From positions 1 through 11,941 of the forward strand of contig JAFZEB010000159.1 of the NCBI GenBank assembly GCA_017560855.1: a stretch of 11,941 nucleotides of DNA, written 5' to 3'. Origin of the DNA: Ruminiclostridium sp. (GTDB lineage: Bacteria > Bacillota > Clostridia > Oscillospirales > Oscillospiraceae). Positions 1 to 5,392 of this stretch are shown here, piece after piece. Both the position numbers and the translations under genes were made by a program. Position 1 is the stretch's first letter. Each line of letters opens with the position of its first letter. The notes below the pieces were generated by a model, which saw only the letters and a program-made list of their open reading frames with translations, ran no database searches and had not been told where the DNA came from.

Positions 1-325
1 CGACCGGGGCCACAACGTGACCATCGGTGAGAACGTCACCGTGGGTCACAGCGCCATCCTCCACGGCTGCACCGTGGAAGACAACTGCCTCATCGGCATG
101 GGCGCCACCGTTCTCGACCATGCGGTCGTGGGCGAGGGTTCCATCGTGGGCGCAGGGGCCGTGGTTTCCTCCGGCACCATCATCCCCCCCAGAAGCCTGG
201 TGGTGGGCATCCCCGGCAAGGTTAAGAAGACCCTGACCGAGGAAGATGTGGCCGGCAACCTGGAAAACGTGGAAGAGTACCTGGAGCTCATGGAGATCGC
301 TAAGAAAGATCCCGCAAACCAGTAA
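1..325 (+). CDS. Gamma-class carbonic anhydrase-like hexapeptide-repeat protein, 3' part only
   Basis: The gene enters from the left edge; reading from base 2 gives about 107 C-terminal residues ending in TAA at 323-325. The visible part is a left-handed beta-helix: repeating [LIV]-G-x-x-x-x turns (IGENVTVG, LIGMGATVL, VVGEGSIVGAGAVV), then PPRSLVVGIPGKVKK and a short helical tail rich in Glu. The segment GHSAILHGCTVEDNCLIGMG carries the His residues that bind the trimer-interface metal in gamma carbonic anhydrases and relatives such as YrdA/PaaY. Family knowledge says these are cytosolic trimers of about 170-190 residues, so roughly the first 70-80 residues lie outside the window. Whether it hydrates CO2 cannot be judged from this fragment; many homologues have no proven activity. 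It ends just before a strong terminator, so it is the last gene of its unit. Confidence 0.85.
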   Translation, partial: DRGHNVTIGENVTVGHSAILHGCTVEDNCLIGMGATVLDHAVVGEGSIVGAGAVVSSGTIIPPRSLVVGIPGKVKKTLTEEDVAGNLENVEEYLELMEIAKKDPANQ

Positions 326-327
326 AT

Positions 328-372
328 AAAACCCGAAAAGGGACGGCGCTCAACCGTCCCTTTTCGGGTTTT
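328..372 (+). terminator. Rho-independent terminator after the gamma-CA gene
   Basis: A perfect 19-bp inverted repeat (arms 328-346 and 354-372) has a 7-nt loop. The left arm starts with AAAA and the right arm ends in TTTT, so the structure can act in both directions. It begins two bases after the stop codon of the carbonic anhydrase-like gene and isolates that gene from the next one, whose ribosome binding site starts 15 bases downstream. Confidence 0.93.
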
Positions 373-400
373 CCCATCCCCTTGTGAAAGGATGACCCCC

Positions 401-1057
401 ATGGTGTACGAACTGACCCACCCGGAATACTTTACCCTCTCCGGCCCCAAGAACGAGACCTATGAGGGCGGAAACCAGGACTGGTTCCATGACCGCTGGC
501 AGCAGAGATCCGGCTGCGGCCCCACCGCCTCGGCGGCCATTCTGACCTATCTGTCCCGGTCCTACCCGGGCCTGGCCCGTATGGCTCCCAAGGGAACCTC
601 TCAGCGGTCCTTTACCGCCTACATGGAGGAGATCTGGTCCTACACCACGCCCGGCCCCCGGGGGCTGGACCAGGCGGAGAACCTGATCCTGGGGTGCCGG
701 AGCTTTGCCCTGTCCAAAGGGTGCGTTCTGCTGGGCAAGGTCCTGGAGATCCCCAACCGGGAGAAGGCGCCCCGGCCCTCTCTGGAAACCTGCCGGGACT
801 TTCTGGCCGAGGCCCTCTACGCCGACCTGCCCGTGGCCTTTCTGAACTACTCCAGCGGGGCTGTGGACAACCTGGACAGCTGGCACTGGGTCACCCTCAT
901 CGCCATGGAGGACCCGGACAACGGGAAACTCCCCTGCCTCATTCTGGACAGCGGCGAGAAAAAGGTCGTGGACTTTACCCAGTGGCTGAACACCTCGGTC
1001 CTGGGCGGCGCCCTGGCGGTACTCTACCCCATGATTGAACTGGAAGACGAATCATAA
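401..1057 (+). CDS. Uncharacterised protein with a C39/papain-like Cys-His-Asp pattern
   Basis: A 218-residue protein. An in-frame ATG lies at 392, but the Shine-Dalgarno AAAGG (387-391) abuts it; the ATG at 401 sits 9 nt from that site and is chosen. I do not recognise a named family with certainty. The segment WQQRSGCGPTASAA (residues 33-46) is typical of the active-site helix of C39-like/papain-fold peptidases, with Cys39 as nucleophile and Gln35 or Gln36 as oxyanion Gln. SWHWVTL puts a His at 162 and LILDSGEKK an Asp at 183, giving the right order for a Cys-His-Asp triad. There is no signal peptide or membrane segment, so the protein is probably cytosolic, unlike most PF13529-type proteins. 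It is a single-gene unit between a terminator upstream and a hairpin cluster downstream. Substrate unknown; it could also be an inactive or transferase-like member of the fold. Confidence 0.75.
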   Translation: MVYELTHPEYFTLSGPKNETYEGGNQDWFHDRWQQRSGCGPTASAAILTYLSRSYPGLARMAPKGTSQRSFTAYMEEIWSYTTPGPRGLDQAENLILGCRSFALSKGCVLLGKVLEIPNREKAPRPSLETCRDFLAEALYADLPVAFLNYSSGAVDNLDSWHWVTLIAMEDPDNGKLPCLILDSGEKKVVDFTQWLNTSVLGGALAVLYPMIELEDES

Positions 1058-1229
1058 CCTCCACTAAAGTGGTGGTTTGCACAGACCCTGGAAGGGTCAT
1101 TACTGGCTTAGCCCCTAAAGGGGCATCGAACATTTGACCCCGCATTACATTCACAGGCCGCTAACGCGGCCTGTTTTTATGCCTTCATATGCTAACGCTT
1201 TTATTTTCCCCCGGTAGAACCGGGGGTTT
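1058..1229. repeat. Cluster of five hairpins, possible dispersed palindromic element
   Basis: Right after the stop codon of the C39-like gene come five inverted repeats in 170 bp: CCAC/GTGG (1061-1072, extendable to 1058-1075 with one mismatch), GACCC/GGGTC (1084-1098), GCCCC/GGGGC (1111-1124), ACAGGCCGC/GCGGCCTGT (1153-1174) and CCCCCGGT/ACCGGGGG (1208-1226). The stems differ but the loops are alike: TAAA, TGGAA, TAAA, TAAC and AGA (closed by T-A). An 8-bp direct repeat GCTAACGC occurs at 1160-1167 and 1191-1198. No coding potential is evident. The regular spacing resembles a structured intergenic repeat or the end of an IS200/IS605-type element, but no transposase or tnpB is present. The last two hairpins are followed by T-runs and may terminate + strand transcription. 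Confidence 0.55.
1153..1179 (+). terminator. Terminator-like hairpin after the C39-like gene
   Basis: A 9-bp perfect GC-rich stem (1153-1161 with 1166-1174) has a TAAC loop and runs straight into TTTTT (1174-1178). It is the fourth hairpin of the cluster and the first to have a U-tract on the + strand, so it is the best candidate for the 3' end of the 401-1057 transcript. A second 8-bp stem (1208-1215 with 1219-1226) followed by TTTATTT could act as a backup. Confidence 0.6.
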
Positions 1230-1246
1230 ATTTGGTTTAAGCTGTC

Positions 1247-1284
1247 AAAAAACGGCATTGGAACCTTCCGTTCCAATGCCGTTT
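1247..1284 (-). terminator. Rho-independent terminator of the cytidylate kinase-like gene
   Basis: A perfect 15-bp stem (1250-1264 with 1270-1284) has a 5-nt loop. Read on the minus strand it is followed by six T residues (1252 down to 1247, partly within the stem). It lies 18 bases past the stop codon of the 1302-1877 gene. Together with the hairpin cluster it separates two convergent genes. Confidence 0.92.
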
Positions 1285-1301
1285 CCGGTTTGTTACATCT
1301 C

Positions 1302-1877
1302 TTACTGGCAGCAGGCCTTGATGATCTCAATACAGCGGTCAAAGCCCAGGCCGCAGCTGTCCAGGGCGATGTGGTAGTTCTCTGCCTTGCCCCAGATGAT
1401 GTCGCAGGCAAAGTTGTAGTGACGGGAGCGCAGAGCGTCCTTGTTGCGGATCAGGTGACGGGCCTGCTCCTCGGACATGTCGTGCTCGGCCACCATGCGC
1501 TTTACCCGGTCTTCCAGATCACTCTGGATGAAAACCCGCAGGCAGTCGGGACGGTCCCGCAGGACGAAATCGGCGCAGCGGCCCACGATGACGCAGGGTC
1601 CCTGGTCGGCCAGCTGGCGAATCATGGCAGCCTCATCCCGGCTGGATGCACAGTCCTTGTCCTTGGTCAGCAGGTAGCCGTCGTACATCCCGCAGGACTC
1701 GGTCAGGGTGAAGAGCAGGTTGGTGGCGGAGAGGTCCTTGTTCTCCTCGTCGCCGGCCAGCCGGTCCAGGTAGGCCTTGTCATAGAAGGGGACACCCAGT
1801 TCCTGGGCCAGCATCTGGCCGATGGTGTGGCCGCCGCTGCCGCACTGACGGCTGATGGCAATGATGTGCTTAGACAT
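1302..1877 (-). CDS. Cytidylate kinase-like P-loop protein
   Basis: A 191-residue protein of the cytidylate kinase-like family (PF13189 type), which is related to CMP kinase but often has no assigned substrate. The N-terminus IIAISRQCGSGGHTIG (residues 5-20) is the family's variant P-loop: GSGG followed by His17 at the usual Lys position, as expected in this group where SRQxGSGG is typical. VPFYDKAYLDRLA follows (29-41), as in the NMP-kinase fold, and CVIVGRCADFVLRD (95-108) is the second conserved block. Residues 119-155 are rich in Arg and Lys (DLEDRVKRM, RNKDALRSRHY) and would form the LID-like region. It starts at ATG 1877-1875 with AGGAGG at 1885-1890, 7 nt upstream. It has its own promoter and terminator, so it is monocistronic. 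Phosphate donor and acceptor are not predictable; it is not the essential Cmk itself, which has a canonical P-loop and is larger. Confidence 0.88.
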   Translation of the reverse strand: MSKHIIAISRQCGSGGHTIGQMLAQELGVPFYDKAYLDRLAGDEENKDLSATNLLFTLTESCGMYDGYLLTKDKDCASSRDEAAMIRQLADQGPCVIVGRCADFVLRDRPDCLRVFIQSDLEDRVKRMVAEHDMSEEQARHLIRNKDALRSRHYNFACDIIWGKAENYHIALDSCGLGFDRCIEIIKACCQ

Positions 1878-1891
1878 ATATATTCCTCCTC

Positions 1892-1912
1892 ATCGGCATT
1901 CAGGATGCCGAT
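1892..1912 (-). promoter_or_regulatory. Leader hairpin next to the SD of the kinase-like gene
   Basis: A perfect 8-bp inverted repeat (ATCGGCAT at 1892-1899, ATGCCGAT at 1905-1912) with a 5-nt loop lies in the 5' leader, one base upstream of the AGGAGG at 1885-1890. If transcribed from the promoter at 1935-1962, the stem would sit near the mRNA 5' end beside the ribosome binding site. It could stabilise the mRNA, affect ribosome access, or bind a protein as DNA. No function is shown. Confidence 0.45.
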
Positions 1913-1934
1913 TGAAATAGTTGCTCTGTGTAGT

Positions 1935-1962
1935 AGCATACTCCTTTCAGAAGAAAATGCAA
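1935..1962 (-). promoter_or_regulatory. Candidate sigma-A promoter for the kinase-like gene
   Basis: On the minus strand TTGCAT (1962-1957) and TATGCT (1940-1935) are separated by 16 nt, in the only AT-rich part of the 1878-1994 gap. Both boxes match the consensus at 4 of 6 positions, so the call is moderate. It lies downstream of the ALDH stop codon; only a weak 5-bp stem (1965-1969 with 1976-1980) separates it from the ALDH gene, so read-through from the ADH/ALDH operon is possible. Confidence 0.4.
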
Positions 1963-1994
1963 GAGGGAAATTTTGTTCCCCGTGAAACAGGGCG

Positions 1995-3401
1995 TTATTT
2001 CAGGAACATCCGCAGGAGCTTTTCGTTGACCTTTTTGTAGGGCTGGTAGCGCATGGGAAGGTCGATCCAGTTGGCCTTGTCCACGATGGCCCGGTAGTGG
2101 GTGAAGCAGTCGAAGCTCTTCTTGCCGTGGTAGCTGCCCATGCCGCTGTGACCCACGCCGCCGAAGCCCATGTGGTGGGTGGCCAGGTGGATGATGACGT
2201 CGTTGACACAGCCGCCGCCGAAGGAGCAGGTGTTAAAGACCTTGTCCTTCACCCTTTTGGATTTGGTGAAGAGGTAGAGGGCCAGGGGCTTTTCATGGTC
2301 CCGGATGAAGTCGATGGCCTGGTCCAGGTCATCATAGGGAATGATAGGCAGGATGGGGCCGAAGATCTCCTCCCCCATGGGCTTGGAGGTGGCCTCCAGG
2401 GTGTCGGCAATGAGGGTGGGGGCCAGCCAGCCGCTCTCTCCCTCCGGGTCATTCCGGTGCCAGCCGCCGAAGAGGATCTCCTCCCCCTCCAGCAGACCCT
2501 GGAGTCGGTTGAAGTGCTTGCGGTTAACGATGCGCACCAGGTTGTCGTTCTCGGTGGGCTCGGTGCCCAGCATGCGGATGAACTGCTTCTTCAGCTCGGC
2601 CACCAGCTGGTCCTTCACCTGACGGTCCACCAGGCAGTAGTCCGGGGCCACGCAGGTCTGCCCGGCGTTGAGGATCTTGCCAAAGGCCAGACGCTTGGCG
2701 GTGAGGGGGATGTTGGCGGTCTTGTCCACGATGACCGGGCTCTTGCCCCCCAGCTCCAGGGTGACGGGGGTCAGGTGGCGGCTGGCCTTTTCCATGACCA
2801 GCTTGCCCACGTCCACGGAGCCGGTGAAGAAGATGTAGTCAAAGCGCTCTTCCAGAAGGGCGGAGTTCTCCTCCCGGCCGCCCTCCACCACGGTGACCCA
2901 GCCGGGATCAAAGACCGCCTGGATGAGCTTAGCCAGAGCCCGGCTGGTATGGGGGGCGTAGGCGCTGGGCTTGAGAACCACGCAGTTGCCCGCCGCCACG
3001 GCGCCGAAGACCGGGTCCAGGCTCAGCAGGATGGGGTAGTTCCAGGGGGACATGACCAGGGTGACCCCGTAGGGCTCAGGGAGTTCATAGCTCTTGGACT
3101 TGAACTGTGCAATGGGGGTGGGCCGCTTCTGGGGCTTGGCCCAGTCGCTGACGTTTTTGATGAGGTAGCCCAGCTCGTCCAGGCACATGCCCACCTCACA
3201 CATATAGCCCTCAAACTGGCACTTGTGCAGGTCGGCCTTCAGGGCATCCAGCAGGATCCCCTCCCGGTTTTTGATCTCCTGCCGGAGTTTTTTCAGGGCA
3301 TTCACCCGGGCAGACACAGGACGGGTGGCTCCGGAACGGAAGAACTCCCGCTGACGGGCCACGATCCGCTGGATCTTCGCAGTATTGGCAGTTTGGTTCA
3401 T
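1995..3401 (-). CDS. Aldehyde dehydrogenase, ALDH3-like
   Basis: A 468-residue NAD(P)-dependent aldehyde dehydrogenase that oxidises an aldehyde to a carboxylate in the cytosol. The length (about 450-490) and the lack of the long N-terminal region fit the class-3 (ALDH3/YwdH-like) group. Key residues are all present: SPWNYP with oxyanion Asn121, KPSAYAP (144-150), the FTGS turn (192-195), LELGGKSP with general base Glu216, NAGQTC with nucleophile Cys250, and EEIFGP (344-349) with the ribose-binding Glu. The C-terminal NDVIIHLATHHMGFGGVGHSG region is also typical of ALDH3. The ATG (3401-3399) overlaps the TGA of the upstream alcohol dehydrogenase by 4 nt (ATGA), with GGAGGAGG at 3409-3416, so the two are translationally coupled. 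The natural substrate is unknown; the pairing points to the aldehyde made by the ADH. Confidence 0.95.
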   Translation of the reverse strand: MNQTANTAKIQRIVARQREFFRSGATRPVSARVNALKKLRQEIKNREGILLDALKADLHKCQFEGYMCEVGMCLDELGYLIKNVSDWAKPQKRPTPIAQFKSKSYELPEPYGVTLVMSPWNYPILLSLDPVFGAVAAGNCVVLKPSAYAPHTSRALAKLIQAVFDPGWVTVVEGGREENSALLEERFDYIFFTGSVDVGKLVMEKASRHLTPVTLELGGKSPVIVDKTANIPLTAKRLAFGKILNAGQTCVAPDYCLVDRQVKDQLVAELKKQFIRMLGTEPTENDNLVRIVNRKHFNRLQGLLEGEEILFGGWHRNDPEGESGWLAPTLIADTLEATSKPMGEEIFGPILPIIPYDDLDQAIDFIRDHEKPLALYLFTKSKRVKDKVFNTCSFGGGCVNDVIIHLATHHMGFGGVGHSGMGSYHGKKSFDCFTHYRAIVDKANWIDLPMRYQPYKKVNEKLLRMFLK

Positions 3402-4591
3402 GACCAGACCTCCTCCAGAATTTCGATGATATCATTATAGTCCGCCTGGGCGGGATTTACAATGATGGCCCCATCGTTCAGGGCAGTTTTTGCCACGGCA
3501 CCGAAGTCCTCCTTCCGCACCTTCCCGGTCTCAGAGAGGGTCTCGGGCAGGCCGCAGACCTGGGCCAGCTCCCGGCGAAGGGCCTCCAGGAAGGAGATGG
3601 CCTTCTCGGCCCGGACCTCTTTGGGGGTGGCAGCGTAGACCTCAGGTCCTGCCAGATGGAGGAGGAGTTCACTGTACCGCTCCCGGCAGGTCCCCTGGCG
3701 CAGGTTATAGGCCATGACGGCGGGAAGCAGGATGGTCATGGCATCTCCGTGGGCCACCTTGCACACACCCCCCAGGGCGTGGCCGATGGCGTGGACCAGG
3801 CCCACCATGGAGTTGGAGAAGGCGGCACCGGCCAGGAGACTGCCGTTGGCCAGGACCATCCGGGCCTTGCGGTTCTTTCCCTCCCGGACGGCCACAGGGA
3901 GGGCGCGGACGATCTGGCCCATGGCCTTCTCCGCAAAGGCATCGCTGACGGGATTCCGCTGAAGGCAGGTGGCCGACTCAATGGCGTGGACCAGGGCATC
4001 GAAGCCGGTAGAGGCGGTGATGCGGGGGGGCAGGGTCTCGGTCATCCGGGGGTCCAGGACGGCCAGGTCGGGCAGGAGGTGATAGCTGAGAAACTCCATC
4101 TTCACCTTCTTCTCCGGGTCGGCCACCACGGCCACGATGGTGGCCTCGCTGCCGGTGCCGGAGGTGGTGGGAATGGCGGCAAAGGGCACATGCTTGCCCC
4201 GGGGCAGGACCTCGCACCCGGCGGAGGCCATCAGGTCGGTCCCCTCCTGGGCCAGGACCATGCTCACCCCCTTGGCGGTGTCGATGACCGAGCCGCCCCC
4301 CAGGGCGATGAGACCGTCACAGCCCAGCTTGCGGAAGAGGGCGGCCACCCGGTTCACCACCTGGATGGAGGAGTCCGGGGGGATCTCACAAAAAGTCTCC
4401 ACGGCGGTCATGCCCCCCTCTGCCAGGGCGTTCAGGACGGTCTTCACCGCCCCCACCTTTTCCAGGCCCTGGTCACTGAGGAGGAGGGGCCGGAAGGCCC
4501 CCAGGGTGTTCAGTTCGTGAGGAATGTGTTCCAATGCCTCAGACCCCGACAGGATCTTGGCAGGCAGTTTGAATTCGTAATAGGCTCCCAT
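3398..4591 (-). CDS. Iron-containing (group III) alcohol dehydrogenase
   Basis: A 397-residue NAD(P)-dependent alcohol dehydrogenase of the Fe-ADH superfamily, converting alcohols and aldehydes. The N-terminal half has the dinucleotide site GGGS at 98-101 (IALGGGSVIDTAKG) and PTTSGTGSEAT (141-151). The C-terminal helical half carries the four metal ligands: Asp198 and His202 in STGFDALVHAIES, His267 in GLVHAIGHALGG, and His281 in AHGDAMTILLP. The +4/+14 spacing of His267, His271 and His281 matches FucO/lactaldehyde reductase-type enzymes. The start ATG at 4591-4589 has GGGAGG 11 nt upstream (4603-4608), a little far but the only good site. It is the first gene of the ADH-ALDH pair. No clear promoter is visible in the gap upstream, which instead holds a pair of hairpin repeats, so it may be read from the SCP2-like gene's promoter. 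Confidence 0.95.
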   Translation of the reverse strand: MGAYYEFKLPAKILSGSEALEHIPHELNTLGAFRPLLLSDQGLEKVGAVKTVLNALAEGGMTAVETFCEIPPDSSIQVVNRVAALFRKLGCDGLIALGGGSVIDTAKGVSMVLAQEGTDLMASAGCEVLPRGKHVPFAAIPTTSGTGSEATIVAVVADPEKKVKMEFLSYHLLPDLAVLDPRMTETLPPRITASTGFDALVHAIESATCLQRNPVSDAFAEKAMGQIVRALPVAVREGKNRKARMVLANGSLLAGAAFSNSMVGLVHAIGHALGGVCKVAHGDAMTILLPAVMAYNLRQGTCRERYSELLLHLAGPEVYAATPKEVRAEKAISFLEALRRELAQVCGLPETLSETGKVRKEDFGAVAKTALNDGAIIVNPAQADYNDIIEILEEVWS

Positions 4592-4621
4592 GGTTCTTGG
4601 TTCCTCCCATTTGATAACTTT

Positions 4622-4674
4622 AGGCTCCCTTGTGTAAAGGGAGCTGGCAGCCGTCAGGCTGACTGAGGGATTGT
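4622..4674 (+). repeat. Hairpin repeat unit 1, subtype Y
   Basis: Two adjacent stem-loops followed by a conserved tail. Stem 1 is GCTCCCTT/AAGGGAGC (4624-4631 with 4637-4644). Stem 2 is GGCAGCC/GGCTGAC (4646-4652 with 4657-4663, one mismatch). The tail is TGAGGGATTGT. It lies between the SCP2-like gene and the ADH gene, head outward, with its tail facing unit 2. Subtype Y is defined here by a G-C pair at the base of stem 1 followed by CTG. Confidence 0.8.
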
Positions 4675-4731
4675 GCAGCAGAAACCTTCAATTCTACCGA
4701 AAGTTGATGCAAACACGTAAGACTTTTCGTG

Positions 4732-4776
4732 ACAATCCCTCCACCCCTTCGGGGCACCTCCCCTCACAGGGGAGGC
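4732..4776 (-). repeat. Hairpin repeat unit 2, subtype Z, inverted
   Basis: Same architecture on the minus strand: stem 1 CCTCCCCT/AGGGGAGG (4757-4764 with 4768-4775), stem 2 CCCC/GGGG (4744-4747 with 4751-4754), and the tail GGAGGGATTGT read on the minus strand ending at 4732. It faces unit 1 across 57 bp. Subtype Z is defined by a C-G pair at the base of stem 1 followed by GTG. No T-run follows either unit, so a terminator role is not supported. Confidence 0.75.
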
Positions 4777-4797
4777 AGCGGGCTGTACTCCCACGCC

Positions 4798-5286
4798 TTA
4801 CTTTCCAAGGACCACCGCAGCATACACCCGGGCGGGGGAAACTTCTTTCTCCGGCAGGCGTTTCAAGATCCGCTTGGCCAGGAACTCGGGGAAGAGATAC
4901 CCTTCGGTGATGTCCACGCACCGGACGAAGGGCATGGCCAGGGCCATGTCCCCCCGGAGGACAAACTTGTGCTGGGCGTAGGCTTGGCCCACGCTGATCT
5001 GGCCGGTGAAGACCCGGAAGGCATCGGAAGGGCTCTTAAAGAGGATGGTCACATCCCCGGCGGTTTCCTTGTCCAGCTTCTTAAAGCCCCAGGGGGTGCC
5101 GGTGACGGTGAAGCCCCCGGCCCCAGGGACCTCCAGCCGGAGGGTCTTGCCGCTGGGCCAGTTGTGGGCTTCGGCACGGATCTTGCTGTCTGCGGTGGAG
5201 AGATATTGTAAGGCCCGGACCAGGCACTCTGCCACCAGGGTGCAGGTGGCCTGCTGCAGGCCGGTTTTCAGAGGTTTTTGGGACAT
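4798..5286 (-). CDS. Small SCP2-like (sterol carrier/lipid-binding-like) domain protein
   Basis: A 162-residue cytosolic protein without signal peptide or membrane segment. Residues 76-125 resemble the core of SCP2/sterol-carrier domains: an edge strand DVTILFKS, a helix with DAFRVFTGQISVGQAYAQ, then the typical FVLRGDMALAMPFVR, where family members have a [KR]GDM..AM motif. The SCP2 fold binds hydrophobic ligands in a tunnel or acts as an accessory lipid-transfer domain. It starts at ATG 5286-5284 with GGAGG 7 nt upstream, and has a strong promoter of its own. The next genes downstream on the same strand are the ADH and ALDH, 206 bp away across two hairpin repeats with no terminator T-tract, so partial co-transcription is plausible. 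A role in binding a hydrophobic alcohol or aldehyde is only a guess from context. Domain call moderate; the N-terminal 70 residues are not recognised. Confidence 0.7.
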   Translation of the reverse strand: MSQKPLKTGLQQATCTLVAECLVRALQYLSTADSKIRAEAHNWPSGKTLRLEVPGAGGFTVTGTPWGFKKLDKETAGDVTILFKSPSDAFRVFTGQISVGQAYAQHKFVLRGDMALAMPFVRCVDITEGYLFPEFLAKRILKRLPEKEVSPARVYAAVVLGK

Positions 5287-5319
5287 TTGCGCGCCTCCTG
5301 TACTCTAAAATTATAATAT

Positions 5320-5348
5320 ATAATACTATAAACCAGATATAATTGCAA
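5320..5348 (-). promoter_or_regulatory. Sigma-A promoter of the SCP2-like gene
   Basis: On the minus strand TTGCAA (5348-5343) and TATTAT (5325-5320) are separated by exactly 17 nt in a strongly AT-rich region, ending about 33 bases before the start codon. This is one of the clearest promoters in the window. It lies directly after the mrdA stop codon, so the SCP2-like gene is independent of the cell-shape operon. Confidence 0.7.
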
Positions 5349-5365
5349 TACGTATCATAGTATTA
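5321..5365. promoter_or_regulatory. Inverted half-sites around the SCP2-like gene promoter, possible operator
   Basis: TAATACTAT (5321-5329) and ATAGTATTA (5357-5365) are perfect 9-bp inverted copies separated by 27 bp. One half overlaps the -10 box; the other lies upstream of the -35 box. Centres are 36 bp apart, about three and a half helical turns. This placement would suit a regulator that bridges or blocks the promoter. AT-rich sequence gives such repeats by chance more readily, so confidence is limited. Confidence 0.4.
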
Positions 5366-5392
5366 CATATTTCATATTTTTTCGAAATATGT
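5365..5392. repeat. AT-rich inverted repeat over the mrdA stop codon
   Basis: ACATATTTC (5365-5373) and GAAATATGT (5384-5392) are perfect 9-bp inverted copies around a T-rich 10-base centre, spanning the last codons and the TGA of mrdA. As RNA the stem would be weak and it lacks a GC-rich core, so it is at best a poor terminator for the maf-mre operon. It could also be part of the control region of the adjacent SCP2-like gene. No better terminator is visible. Confidence 0.3.

Noticed and set aside
392..400. ATG at 392 as the start of the C39-like gene
   Set aside because: The SD AAAGG directly touches this ATG; the ATG at 401 has the usual 9-nt distance.
1151..1411. A minus-strand frame of 86 codons
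   Set aside because: It starts inside the kinase-like gene in a different frame and crosses the terminator and two hairpins of the cluster; no SD.
4622..4776. The repeat pairs as ordinary rho-independent terminators
   Set aside because: None of the six units is followed by a T-run on either strand, and the paired Y/Z arrangement is not explained by termination.
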